DNA from: BOG-1155 sp050012495
GTDB lineage: Bacteria; Desulfobacterota; Syntrophorhabdia; Syntrophorhabdales; WCHB1-27
NCBI GenBank assembly: GCA_050012495.1
Contig: JBEKHB010000006.1
Coordinates: forward strand, 1 to 64,000
Length of the DNA stretch: 64,000 bases
Direction: 5' to 3'
Positions 7,136 to 15,245 of this stretch are shown piece by piece. Both the position numbers and the translations under genes were made by a program. Below the pieces are notes generated by a model. It did no database searches and was not told the origin of the DNA. It was given only the letters and a program-made list of their open reading frames with translations. Numbering within the stretch: the first letter of the stretch is position 1; every line of letters begins with the position of its first letter.

Positions 7136-8782
7136 CTAAGACGCGCCCAGCTTCTTCTTAATGTCCTCCTTGAGCGCCAATTTGTCCGCCTTTCCCACGT
7201 TGGTTAACGGAATGGCGTCGGTGAACTCCACGCGCTCGGGCAACTGGAGCACGGAGGCGCCCACGCTTTTCATATGGGCGACCAAGCCTTCAAAAGAGAG
7301 CTCGCCCCCCTCCTTCAGCCGGATATAGGCGCAGATGCGCTCGCCCAGGGACTTATCGGGCATACCTATTACCGCCACGTCGGCAACGGCGGGATGGGAG
7401 CTGATCAGCCGCTCTATGCCGACGGCGCTGATCGTTTCGCCGCCTCTGAGGATCGTCTCCTTGATCCTGCCGGTAATCGTTATAATGCCCGATTCGTCTA
7501 TCGTCGCCAGGTCCCCTGTCTTGAAAAAGCCGTCTTCCGTGAAGGTCTTCTTGTTGTCTTCCGCTGATTTGAAGTAGCCCGTGAAGATGCCCGGGCCTTT
7601 TGCGACAAGCTCCCCCTCGCGACCGGCCGGTACTGCAAGCCCGTACTGGTCAAGGACCTTATATACGGAATAAGGGCAATCCTTCCTGCCCACCGTAGTG
7701 CAGATCGTTTCCAGGTCCATATCGAGCCTGGTCATGGCGCCCAGCCCTTCGGCGGAGCCGAAGCTGTTCACGAACTTGCATCCCAGCCGCGCGTACACGC
7801 TCCTCACGAGCTCCGGGGTGCTGGGGGCGCCGCCCGCATAGATCTTCTTCAAAGAGCTCAGGTCGTAGGCTCCCAGGTCCGGGAGGTTGAGGATCCTCTG
7901 GACGAGGGCGGGCACCGTGGGGAACGCGGTCACCCTCTCCCGCTCTATGACTTTACAAATGTCCCGGGCCTCGGTCGAATCGGTAACCACGTACCTGGCG
8001 TAATTGAAAAAGGCGCTTCCTACGCCCGTGTGCATACCCTGCGCGTGGCTGACGGGTGCAACGGTCAATACCACGTCGTTGCCCGTGATCTCCCACGCCC
8101 TGCTATGGTACTCTACACTTGCGATATAGTCGTTGTGGGTGCGGGGCACGGCCTTGGGTAAGCCCGTGGTGCCTCCGGTGAGCAGTATCATCGATACCTC
8201 ATTGGGGTCCGGGCGTCTGGCTGCCAGTGCCTCGTCCGATACCGTCGCCGGTGCGCCCGCGTCCATCAGGCTCGAAAGGCGGATAGTCCCAACGCGTTCC
8301 TGTGCCCTCACCGTGACGACATGGCGTAACTGTTTCTCTTCCTGCATGATACGCCCGATCATGGCCGGATAGTCGGTATTCCTGTAGCGGTCCGGCCCGA
8401 TCCACGCGACGGGATGGGTCAGGCTGCACACGGCCGCGATTTCGGCGGGGCCGTGGCGACTGATGAGGAGGACGGCGATGGCGCCCACCTTCTGGAGCGC
8501 AAAAAATGTGATCACGTACTCATGCCAGTTGGGTATCTGGAGAAGCACGAAGTCCCGCTCTTTGATCCCTAGCCCGATAAAGCTCAGGGCGAGCCGGTCG
8601 ACCTTACGGCGCAGCTCCCTGTAGGTGAAACGGGCAGTATCGTCTGCGAGGCCCTCTTTCTCGGGATAGATATCCGTGGCCTTATCGAAGACATCTCCCC
8701 ACGTGAGCCCCAACCACCACCTGTATCTATGGTACCTATCCGCGTCCTCCTGCCTGTACGGCTCAAATCCCTCTATCGGCAT
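7136..8782 (-). CDS. AMP-forming acyl/aryl-CoA ligase (ANL superfamily)
   Basis: Adenylate-forming enzyme of 548 residues that would activate a carboxylic acid with ATP and usually transfer it to CoA. The P-loop-like motif MILLTGGTTGLPKAVPRTH is at about 195-214, the A5-type motif VNSFGSAEGLG near 335, FFKTGDLATID near 415, and the catalytic lysine in LTNVGKADK near 532. Overall pattern (MPIEGFEPYRQEDADRY start, PVSHAQGM) resembles the dihydroxybenzoate/aryl-acid branch (EntE/DhbE-like), so an aromatic or related acid is plausible, but specificity is inferred. It sits between the TRAP binding protein and a molybdenum hydroxylase in an IclR-linked cluster. Confidence 0.9.
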   Translation of the reverse strand: MPIEGFEPYRQEDADRYHRYRWWLGLTWGDVFDKATDIYPEKEGLADDTARFTYRELRRKVDRLALSFIGLGIKERDFVLLQIPNWHEYVITFFALQKVGAIAVLLISRHGPAEIAAVCSLTHPVAWIGPDRYRNTDYPAMIGRIMQEEKQLRHVVTVRAQERVGTIRLSSLMDAGAPATVSDEALAARRPDPNEVSMILLTGGTTGLPKAVPRTHNDYIASVEYHSRAWEITGNDVVLTVAPVSHAQGMHTGVGSAFFNYARYVVTDSTEARDICKVIERERVTAFPTVPALVQRILNLPDLGAYDLSSLKKIYAGGAPSTPELVRSVYARLGCKFVNSFGSAEGLGAMTRLDMDLETICTTVGRKDCPYSVYKVLDQYGLAVPAGREGELVAKGPGIFTGYFKSAEDNKKTFTEDGFFKTGDLATIDESGIITITGRIKETILRGGETISAVGIERLISSHPAVADVAVIGMPDKSLGERICAYIRLKEGGELSFEGLVAHMKSVGASVLQLPERVEFTDAIPLTNVGKADKLALKEDIKKKLGAS

Positions 8783-8843
8783 CGATACCTCCTAGTGATT
8801 TCCCGCTGACCTTCAGGTCCCTCCCCTGAAATGTCTCGCACGG

Positions 8844-8957
8844 TTATATCAGCCCAAAATTGCCCTCCTCACCAGCGCCTTGGCGACCTCCATAGGCGCG
8901 AAGAAGCGAGCATGCTTCCCTGGCGGTTCCGGCATTGATGTGCGTAAAGGATTTCAT
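8844..8957 (-). pseudogene. Remnant of FAD-binding (CoxM-type) subunit of molybdenum hydroxylase
   Basis: Starts at an ATG overlapping the stop of the large-subunit gene (ATGA at 8954-8957). The first 23 codons, MKSFTHINAGTAREACSLLR then AYG, match the N-terminus typical of xanthine-dehydrogenase-family FAD subunits. The frame then changes: the second frame reads EVAKALVRRAILG and stops at 8849-8851, which is the usual C-terminus of the same subunit. About 250 residues, including the FAD-binding motifs, are missing. The gene therefore looks like an internal deletion that joined its two ends out of frame. It cannot encode a working flavin subunit. Confidence 0.7.
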
Positions 8958-11245
8958 GGCTTACCTCCCCTGCGCGATCCGCCCTTCACCTTGCCCAGGG
9001 CCCTCAAGACCCTCTCGGGTGTCACCGGGTACTCATAGAGCCGCGTCCCTATCGCGTTCGATACTGCCATAAGGACCGCAGAGGGCCCCGGCGAGGTCGC
9101 GACCTCGCCGACCCCGACAGCGCCGAAGCGGTGGCTGGGGAAGGGCGTTTCCAGGACTACATTCTCTATGGGCGGCAGCTCCGGGAAGGTACGCCACTTG
9201 TAGTCGATCATGTTGGCATTGAGAATATGCCCCGTGGAGCGGTCGAGGATCGTCTCCTCGAAGAGGGCACTGTCTACACCCGCAGACCCGAGACACCCGT
9301 TGAGTTGTCCTTCAAGGCCCTGAGGATCGATAATGGTCCCCACGTCAGTAGCATTGACGATCTTGACGAGCGTCACCGCGCCTGTCTCCGTGTCCACCTC
9401 AACCTCGATGAAAGTCATCATGCAGTTGGTGAGCGTATAGTCAGGCTCGAACCTGCCAAGGCCCGTGATAGTGCGGTCAATACTCATCGCCTTCCAGGGG
9501 ACCTTCTTTTCAGGCCTCTGTCGCGAGAATACCATCCCGTCAACCGTCTCCAGGTCTCCCGCATCCGCATCAAGCACGGGAGCAAGAATCTCGAAAAGCT
9601 TTTGCCGCGCATCCTCCGCCGCCCTGATAACGGCGCTCCCGATGGCATAGGTCCCTCGTGAGCCCGCGGGGCCGAACTCATAGGGATTAGTCAGGGAATC
9701 CGACGGGGTGATGGAGACGTTCTCCAGCGGTATCTGCAGCACCTCCGCAACCATCTTTGCATAATTTGTCCTCTGGCCGGTGCCGTGCTCGGTTATACAG
9801 GAAAAAAGCATGGCGGTGCCGTCAGGGCTCAGGCGCACGTATGCTTCTGAGGCGTCCTCGCCGATGTCGGCATTCCCGTGGACGCCCACGCCGATGCCCC
9901 GTTGTTTTGCGCCGTTAACCTCGGTGGGCGTGAGCCAGCCCCGCCATTTCTCCTTCCAGCCAAAGCGCTCTGCGCCCCTGTCCATTGCGGGCCCATAGTC
10001 GACCCCCCTGTAAGTGTACCAGATGCCGTCACGCCAGAAGTAGCCGCCTCCAGGCTTGACGAAACTCTTCTTCAGGAATTCAAAGGGGTCGATATTCAGC
10101 TTCTCCATGGCAAGACTCAACAGGGGTATGAGTATGCATTTCAACTCCTGGCCCCCGAAACCCCGCACGATGCCTGACGCATTTCGGTTGGTACAGACAA
10201 TCACGGGTCTCAGGTCCCAGTTGGGGCATTGAAGCATGATCTGTATCTCACCGCACCCGACCGCTACCTGTGACTGGGTCGTCATGGAGTAGTAGCCCGT
10301 ATCGATGAGCCAGGTACCCTCCACCGCCGTTACCGTTCCATCCTTCTTCATGCCTACCTTGGCCCGCATCCGTGAAGCAGGACGCATGACAAAAGCGGCC
10401 AGATGTTCTTCCTTCGTGAAGATGAGTTTTACCGGCTTCCCTGTGGCTCTGCTCAAGAGTGTTGCATAGCACTGGACCTGCCAGGACATGAACTTCGATC
10501 CGAAGCTGCCGCCGCACGGGCCGCCAATACTTCTCACCGCCACTTTTTTACCCATAATGTGGGAAAGCACTACCGAGTCCATGTAAGAGGCCTGGTTCGA
10601 GACCCAGATGGTCAGTTTGTTCGGCTCCTCCCACAGCGCTATGGCGCCCGGAGGTTCAGGAGGCAAAGGGTTGGGGATGTTTTCGTAGCCAAAGGCCCCT
10701 TCTGTCACGACGTCGGCCTCTGAGAACCCTTGTTCCACGTCTCCCATCACCAGTTCCTTCAGGTTCTTGGGACCGAAAAAGGGCACGCCGGGGGTGACCA
10801 CGTTTCCGGGGAACTCGTCGTATAACTCGGGGGCGCCCGGTTTCAGGGCCTCTTCCATTTCGAAGACCGCGGGGAGAACCTCGTATTCCACCCGGATGAG
10901 ATGGAGGGCCTCCCGGGCTATCTCTTCCGTCGCGGCAGCGACCAGGGCCACTGCGTCTCCCACATAGCGGACTTTCTTGTCCAGGACACGGGTATATCGC
11001 GGGGTACCGCCCTTCCAATCGGGCACATCCTCCCACGTGAGCACGGCCTCGACACCTTTGAGGGCCTCGGCCTTACCCCTGTAAATCTTCTTTATCAGGG
11101 CATGGGGGTGGGGGCTTCTTAGCACCTTTCCATAGATCATGCCCGGCACCCTTACGTCATTCAGATACCGGATCCCTCCTGTGACGATCTCTGATGCGTC
11201 CTTGCGGGGCGTGGTCTTTCCTATGAACCGGTAGGTATTCGCCAT
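8954..11245 (-). CDS. Molybdopterin-binding large subunit, xanthine dehydrogenase family
   Basis: A 763-residue molybdenum hydroxylase large subunit, intact end to end. The N-terminal a/b hammerhead domain (TPRKDASEIVTGGIRYLNDV, GMIYGKVLRSPHPHA) is followed by the cofactor-binding domain with GGPCGGSFGSKF near 245, IVRGFGGQE near 365, and a C-terminal GVGEVATSPGPSAV segment with the conserved Glu near 730. Substrates in this family include aldehydes, purines, N-heterocycles and 4-hydroxybenzoyl-CoA; the sequence alone does not decide. The usual partners, a 2Fe-2S subunit and an FAD subunit, flank it only as deleted stubs, so electron transfer would need subunits encoded elsewhere, or the operon is decaying. 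Confidence 0.93.
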   Translation of the reverse strand: MANTYRFIGKTTPRKDASEIVTGGIRYLNDVRVPGMIYGKVLRSPHPHALIKKIYRGKAEALKGVEAVLTWEDVPDWKGGTPRYTRVLDKKVRYVGDAVALVAAATEEIAREALHLIRVEYEVLPAVFEMEEALKPGAPELYDEFPGNVVTPGVPFFGPKNLKELVMGDVEQGFSEADVVTEGAFGYENIPNPLPPEPPGAIALWEEPNKLTIWVSNQASYMDSVVLSHIMGKKVAVRSIGGPCGGSFGSKFMSWQVQCYATLLSRATGKPVKLIFTKEEHLAAFVMRPASRMRAKVGMKKDGTVTAVEGTWLIDTGYYSMTTQSQVAVGCGEIQIMLQCPNWDLRPVIVCTNRNASGIVRGFGGQELKCILIPLLSLAMEKLNIDPFEFLKKSFVKPGGGYFWRDGIWYTYRGVDYGPAMDRGAERFGWKEKWRGWLTPTEVNGAKQRGIGVGVHGNADIGEDASEAYVRLSPDGTAMLFSCITEHGTGQRTNYAKMVAEVLQIPLENVSITPSDSLTNPYEFGPAGSRGTYAIGSAVIRAAEDARQKLFEILAPVLDADAGDLETVDGMVFSRQRPEKKVPWKAMSIDRTITGLGRFEPDYTLTNCMMTFIEVEVDTETGAVTLVKIVNATDVGTIIDPQGLEGQLNGCLGSAGVDSALFEETILDRSTGHILNANMIDYKWRTFPELPPIENVVLETPFPSHRFGAVGVGEVATSPGPSAVLMAVSNAIGTRLYEYPVTPERVLRALGKVKGGSRRGGKP

Positions 11246-11251
11246 CTTTCG

Positions 11252-11434
11252 CTACCTTCCTTGGCCGGCTGCGGCCATGACGGCCCGCACTACGTGATAG
11301 TGGCTTATACACCGGCAGAAGTTGCCCGCAAGGGCCTCGATCGTCGTTATCTGTTTGCCGTCGCATTCGACAGTCAGGGTCATGCAGGAGAGAACGGGCT
11401 CATCATCCGCCCCCCTCCCGCGCACGCGTTCCAC
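11252..11434 (-). pseudogene. Remnant of 2Fe-2S (CoxS-type) subunit of molybdenum hydroxylase
   Basis: A 60-codon frame ending seven bases before the large-subunit start. It reads EPVLSCMTLTVECDGKQITT then IEALAGNFCRCISHY and VVRAVMAAA. In intact small subunits these two blocks are separated by about 40 residues that contain the QCGFC motif; here they are joined directly at EALA. The N-terminal ferredoxin half with the first three cluster-I cysteines is also absent. Only one cluster-I Cys and the CxC of cluster II remain, so neither iron-sulfur cluster can form. The junction suggests deletion between short similar sequences (IEGLA and EALAGN). Confidence 0.75.
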
Positions 11435-11507
11435 TCTATTTGTCGTCGTCTCTTTCCTCCGAAGCGTCTCTGCCCTTATCGCTCACGGCCCTTCCTCTTG
11501 CAACCCC

Positions 11508-12287
11508 TTACTCGCTGCGTGCCCCCAGTTGCTCAGAGAGCGCCCTGCCTGCCCCGGCGACGCTTGGTCCCAGCTCGCGGGCGGTCTCCGCCGAAAAAAG
11601 GCCGATTAGCACGATATAGCCGATCGGCGTGCCGCTCACGCCGGTGACAGGCGCCGCCACGGTGGTGAGGCCCTGCACCATCTCCCCCACTTCAAGGGCA
11701 AAACCTTCCCGGCGGCAGGCTTCCATCTCCTTGCCGAGCTTCTCCCTATCGAACCTTGACGGCTCCCCGTGGAAATAGAGTTTCTCCTCCCGGAGGAGCA
11801 GATCGAGCTCTTTCTCGGGAAGGCGGGCCGCGATGGCCTTGCCGTGGGAGCCGTAGGAGAGGGGGAAGCGCTGCCCGAGACGCATCGTGATCGAAACGGC
11901 CTGTTCGCCTTCATGTTTTGCGACAACGAAGACGTGTTTGTCGGCTATCAATCCGAAGACAGCGGTATTTCCGGTCTTTCTTGCCAATTCCGCCAGGATG
12001 GGCTCCGCCAGGCGCGGGGCGCTGAGCTTGTCAAGGAACCTCCGCGAGAGGGAGACGAGACCCGGGCCGAGTGAGTAGCCCATTCCCTCCGTATTCCTCT
12101 GGACAAACCCGAATTTACTCAGCGTGTGGAGGATGGCAAAGGCCCTGCTCTTGTGGATGCCCGCGGACTCACAGATATCGTTGAGGCTCGTATGGGAGGA
12201 ATCGGACCCGGCCAGGCAGAAGAGTACCCGCGCCGCTTGCTCAAGCGCCGGCACGAGGTAACGATCATCCTTCATGTGCTCCGTCAT
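11508..12287 (-). CDS. IclR family transcriptional regulator
   Basis: A 259-residue regulator. The N-terminal winged helix-turn-helix is at about 12-72 (HTSLNDICESAGIHKSRAFA, then ILHTLSKFGFVQ) and the C-terminal IclR effector domain runs from about 85 to 255 (AVFGLIADKHVFVVAKHEGE, LSYGSHGKAIAA, GEMVQGLTTVAAPVTGVSG). It lies directly upstream of, and on the same strand as, the molybdenum hydroxylase, CoA ligase and TRAP genes, so it most likely controls that cluster in response to the substrate or a pathway intermediate. Confidence 0.92.
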   Translation of the reverse strand: MTEHMKDDRYLVPALEQAARVLFCLAGSDSSHTSLNDICESAGIHKSRAFAILHTLSKFGFVQRNTEGMGYSLGPGLVSLSRRFLDKLSAPRLAEPILAELARKTGNTAVFGLIADKHVFVVAKHEGEQAVSITMRLGQRFPLSYGSHGKAIAARLPEKELDLLLREEKLYFHGEPSRFDREKLGKEMEACRREGFALEVGEMVQGLTTVAAPVTGVSGTPIGYIVLIGLFSAETARELGPSVAGAGRALSEQLGARSE

Positions 12288-12713
12288 AGGTTCTCTTGGC
12301 AGGTACGAGGTTCTCTATAGGCTACCATACTACCACCGAGCCCCTCGGCCTGTCAAGAAAAAAACGGCGTGAGTAGCTAAGACTGTTTCCAAAATGTAAC
12401 TGAATCTGTTTACATCGGCCATCTTAACTAAATCTGTTTACAAAGAGCATCCTTGTCGGAGGGTCGAGGCGACTGTTAAGGCACGCCTCCAACTCGTCCA
12501 TGAGCATGGTGCCCTGACAACTAAAAAGGTCTACACCCCATGACGGTGTTATGATGATAACTGGGCCGAAATAACTTTTGTGCGTTTTCCGCCTCCGAGT
12601 ATCTCTTCCACCTGCAAAGAAGCGAAAGAGGGACGGACTGCACTTCATCGATTACCAATTGTTCTCTTTGCTTATTGGTCGGATAGGCCCTGTTCCTTAC
12701 CGGGTGGCGCTGC
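12288..12713. repeat. Intergenic stretch with insertion-sequence-like end repeats
   Basis: No convincing gene lies in these 426 bases. The word AATCTGTTTACA occurs twice in direct orientation, at 12403-12414 and 12431-12442, with a degenerate third copy (CTGTTTCCA) at 12383-12391. Spaced short direct repeats of this kind are typical of the ends of IS21-like elements, so this may be the scar of a lost insertion. A 74-codon open frame on the minus strand across 12424-12648 has no recognisable similarity and ends inside the repeat, so it was not called. Confidence 0.35.
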
Positions 12714-13112
12714 TCATTCTATTTTGGCTGTCTCCCGCCGCGCTTGCGTGCAACCACCGTATAGAATTGAACCTGGACGGACTGCCCCGAAGTGTTTCCT
12801 GTATGCCTCGCCGATGGCGCCCTCTATGTCCATGCGAAGCGCCTCATGCTTCCTCATAAGCTTGGCTGCATCATTGGTCACCTCCGAGCCGCCTCCCGAG
12901 CCGCCCCCTATCTTGCGGCGGACGAGGGCTAATCCGAGAGAGCGCTCACAATACGAGATGAGGCGGCGCGCCTCGCTGTACGCCATCTCCATTGCGGCCG
13001 CAGCTTGCCGAAGCGAACCCGTCGTCTCAACCCCTTTCAAGAGCAGGTACGGGCCCTCCCCGAATGCCCTGCCGCCATTGTTTTCTAACCATAGCTTGTA
13101 GATAACTTTCAT
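12714..13112 (-). CDS. ModE-like LysR-type HTH regulator (DNA-binding domain only)
   Basis: Winged-helix repressor of the ModE N-terminal family, about 132 residues. Characteristic pieces are MKVIYKLWLENNGGRAFGEG at the start, LLKGVETTGSLRQAAAAM, the helix MAYSEARRLISYCERSLG and RRKIGGGSGGGSEVTNDAAK. Family members often lack the C-terminal molybdate-binding (Mop/DiMOP) domains, as here. The start at 13112 was chosen because the family begins here; an upstream TTG at 13151 is in frame but unlikely. It is transcribed divergently from moeA, whose promoter overlaps a ModE-like half-site, so it probably represses moeA and the TonB operon when molybdate or tungstate is sufficient. Confidence 0.85.
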   Translation of the reverse strand: MKVIYKLWLENNGGRAFGEGPYLLLKGVETTGSLRQAAAAMEMAYSEARRLISYCERSLGLALVRRKIGGGSGGGSEVTNDAAKLMRKHEALRMDIEGAIGEAYRKHFGAVRPGSILYGGCTQARRETAKIE

Positions 13113-13205
13113 CCCGTTCGTTATTTTAGATGGGCAGCTTATCCCTGTCAACCGCCATATTGCGGGAAGTTCCTTATCGACTGCACTGCCAAGCTAAGAA
13201 AGTCC

Positions 13206-13238
13206 TTGACGCGTGGTTATAAAGGATAGTATATAACG
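13206..13238 (+). promoter_or_regulatory. moeA promoter with overlapping ModE-like operator
   Basis: TTGACG at 13206-13211 and TATATA at 13230-13235 are separated by 18 bp. Over the spacer and -10 box lies an inverted repeat, GGTTATAAA (13215-13223), six bases, TATATAACG (13230-13238), close to the ModE-type consensus CGNTATATA-N6-TATATAACG. The 14-bp word GATAGTATATAACG is shared exactly with the promoter of the TonB operon. Confidence 0.65.
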
Positions 13239-13261
13239 TGCGCCGCGCTGTATACTGTCAA

Positions 13262-13378
13262 CACCAACGCGGAAGGGGCGGCAAGAGGGACGTTGTCTGC
13301 CGTTGCGCTGATGCGTTGCGTTGTCTGCGCGCGAACATGGTTGCGACAGCGGCCGGGAAAGGCAGCGATGAGATATCG
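13262..13378 (+). promoter_or_regulatory. Moco/Tuco-type riboswitch upstream of moeA
   Basis: The 5' leader contains the conserved blocks of the molybdenum-cofactor RNA motif: GAGGGACG, then CTGCCGTTGCGCTGATG, and near the 3' end GGCCGGGAAAGGCAGCGATGA. The same blocks appear in the same order in the leader at 14878-15026. The middle part is about 35 nt shorter than in that copy and lacks the extra stem; the published variant without that stem (P3) has been linked to the tungsten cofactor. It ends just before AAGGTGGAAAAATG, so it may act on ribosome access to moeA. Confidence 0.75.
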
Positions 13379-13395
13379 ATAGACAAGGTGGAAAA

Positions 13396-14676
13396 ATGAC
13401 TAGTTATAGGGAAGCTCTGGAAAAACTGCTAGGGCACATCACTGTCCTGAATGTCGAGGAGAAGCCCCTTCTCGGGTCCCTCGGGCAGGTGCTGGCTGAA
13501 GACGTCCGTGCCGGTTTCAACGTGCCCGTATCACGCACCTCGGGTCCCGACGGGTATGCGGTGAGATCTCAGGATGTCAAAGGGGCCTGCAAGGAGAAGC
13601 CCGTTGTCCTGGCCGTTACGGAGACGGTGAGGGCAGGCCGCCTGCCGCGAAGCCCGGTGAAACGCGGCACGGCCGTCCGGATTATGACGGGGTCAGTTGT
13701 GCCGGAGGGGGCCGACTGCGTGGTTCGGTTCGAGGACACGGACGAGCCGGGAGACAAGAACGGGCCGAGTCGTCTGAAGACTCGTGAAGTGAAGATATAT
13801 GTGTCTCCGTCCCCGGGCGCGAACATACGGCCCGCCGGGAGCAACGCGCGGGAGGGGTGCCTTATATTGTCCAGGGGGGCGGTCATCGGACCGGCCCAGA
13901 TCTCCGCTCTCGCGGCAATGGGAAGAAGGAGGGTCACAGCCGTCCGTCGCCCGGTGATTGGAGTGATAACTACAGGCGACGAACTGGTCAGCCCGGGAAG
14001 GGGCCTTCCCCCAGGGAAGACTTATGACTGCAACACCGCCGCGATGGCGTCCCTCGTCATTCATTACGGGGGCATACCAAGAATACTGGGCAGGGCCGCC
14101 GATAACGAGGCATCCGTTTGGGCCAGGATCGAGAAGGGCATGACTTTGGACGCCATCATTACTACCGGCGGCGTTTCCATGGGAGATTTTGACCTGGTCC
14201 GGCTCACGCTCGGGAAGCTTGGGAAAATAGTCTTCTCCAGAATTAAGATGGGACCGGGGGCGGCACTCGCCTTCGGCGTGATCCCGAGATCAGCAAACAA
14301 CAAGAGCGATTTCCCCCTGCCCGTATTTGCCCTGGCCGGGCCGCCGACCGGGTGCCTTATTAACTTCGAGACCCTGGTAAGACCTGCCCTTCTTAAAATG
14401 CGCGGTTTCGAGAGAGTGGACCACCCCACGGTTAGTGCGATAGCCGTCGATTCCGTTTCCGACAGAAAGCAGATAGCCTTTGTGAGGTGGACAAACCTGA
14501 CAGGAACAGAGGGCAAATATCGGGTTGAACTCAATGTCGCAGAGAGAATGGGGGGTCTTGCCTCGATAGCGACCGCCAACTCGCTCACCATTGTCCCGGG
14601 GGGCGCGGTGGTAGGCGCAGGCGACAAGGTCGAAGTCATGCCGCTGGACTGGCGCGGGTCTGACATCCGTCTGTAA
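13396..14676 (+). CDS. moeA: Molybdopterin molybdenumtransferase MoeA
   Basis: Cytosolic enzyme that inserts molybdate (or tungstate in related proteins) into adenylylated molybdopterin. It has 426 residues, the usual length. Visible features are PDGYAV at 51-56, the TTGDELV motif at 192-198 and TTGGVSMGDFD at 256-266, which form the molybdopterin/metal site, then GPPTGCLINFE near 315 and a C-terminal domain IV. It follows a Moco/Tuco-type riboswitch and a promoter with a ModE-like operator, and is divergent from the ModE-like gene; cofactor level and metal supply therefore both probably set its expression. A long inverted repeat follows the stop. Confidence 0.95.
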   Translation: MTSYREALEKLLGHITVLNVEEKPLLGSLGQVLAEDVRAGFNVPVSRTSGPDGYAVRSQDVKGACKEKPVVLAVTETVRAGRLPRSPVKRGTAVRIMTGSVVPEGADCVVRFEDTDEPGDKNGPSRLKTREVKIYVSPSPGANIRPAGSNAREGCLILSRGAVIGPAQISALAAMGRRRVTAVRRPVIGVITTGDELVSPGRGLPPGKTYDCNTAAMASLVIHYGGIPRILGRAADNEASVWARIEKGMTLDAIITTGGVSMGDFDLVRLTLGKLGKIVFSRIKMGPGAALAFGVIPRSANNKSDFPLPVFALAGPPTGCLINFETLVRPALLKMRGFERVDHPTVSAIAVDSVSDRKQIAFVRWTNLTGTEGKYRVELNVAERMGGLASIATANSLTIVPGGAVVGAGDKVEVMPLDWRGSDIRL

Positions 14677-14698
14677 ATGCATGTGGTGTGACGGGTGA

Positions 14699-14743
14699 AG
14701 CTCACAGCTCGCGGCTCGCGGCAAACCCCGTGAGCTGTGAGCT
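14699..14743. terminator. Inverted repeat after moeA
   Basis: AGCTCACAGCTC (14699-14710) and GAGCTGTGAGCT (14732-14743) form a perfect 12-bp inverted repeat around a GC-rich 21-base spacer. There is no strong T run, only a C/T-rich tail, so it may be a weak terminator or a dispersed palindromic repeat. Confidence 0.4.
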
Positions 14744-14823
14744 CCCCCCTTCCATCTCCTCCCCCCTGGGATCATTCATTCCCTTCATGAAATAAAAAAA
14801 ATTAAGGAACATTAAGAAACCTC

Positions 14824-14871
14824 TTGACATAGCTTTATGCTTGATAGTATATAACGAATGCACGTTATATA
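14824..14871 (+). promoter_or_regulatory. Promoter/ModE-like operator of the TonB metal operon
   Basis: TTGACA (14824-14829) and TATATA (14848-14853) have an 18-bp spacer, the same architecture as the moeA promoter. The exact shared word GATAGTATATAACG is at 14843-14856. A perfect inverted pair, TATATAACG (14848-14856), six bases, CGTTATATA (14863-14871), covers the -10 box and start region, so a repressor bound here would block initiation. Confidence 0.65.
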
Positions 14872-14877
14872 AGATAA

Positions 14878-15026
14878 GAGCTAACGCTTCCGGGGCCGCA
14901 AAAGGAACGCCGCCTGCCGTTACGCTGATGTACTAACCTGCGGAAGTTAAGGGGATTTAAAGGTTTCTCTCGCAAGGCAAGGCGGGAATGCGGCATGACC
15001 GCTGCCGGGAAGGGCAGCGATGAAAA
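14878..15026 (+). promoter_or_regulatory. Molybdenum cofactor (Moco) riboswitch
   Basis: Leader RNA with ACGCTTCCGGGG, AAAAGGAACGCC, CTGCCGTTACGCTGATG, CTCTCGCAAGGC and GCTGCCGGGAAGGGCAGCGA in order, the conserved blocks of the Moco RNA motif. It keeps the extra central hairpin region that the moeA copy lacks. A strong terminator-like hairpin follows at 15102-15136, before the first gene, so control is probably by transcription termination. It places the whole downstream TonB operon under molybdenum (or tungsten) cofactor control. Confidence 0.8.
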
Positions 15027-15101
15027 CGAAGAGATAGGGATGGAAATGTTGACGGAGATCCCACCCTAAAACGGATGTGTAGTCGTGTCGTATGTTCCCA
15101 T

Positions 15102-15136
15102 GAGGGCAGACCGATCGGGTCTGGCCTCCCTTCTTT
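15102..15136 (+). terminator. Intrinsic-terminator-like hairpin in the TonB operon leader
   Basis: GAGG (15102-15105) and CAGACC (15107-15112) pair with GGTCTG (15118-15123) and CCTC (15125-15128), with one G-G mismatch and the loop GATCG. A CCTTCTTT tail follows. It sits between the riboswitch and the receptor gene, the right place for a riboswitch expression platform. Confidence 0.55.
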
Positions 15137-15245
15137 GCCGGAACGCTCGTTGGGGAGGGACAGTCCGCACGAAGTGAACCTGCTGGATGCAAAGAGACAA
15201 GCACTATATAGAAATAAAAATCTGATAAGTAAGGAGGAAGGGAAA

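Noticed and set aside
12424..12648. 74-codon minus-strand frame near the IS-like repeats
   Set aside because: No similarity recognised, no ribosome site and its end lies inside the repeat.
15075..15245. Upstream extension of the TonB receptor gene
   Set aside because: It overlaps the terminator hairpin, lacks a ribosome site and would bury the signal peptide 57 residues inside.
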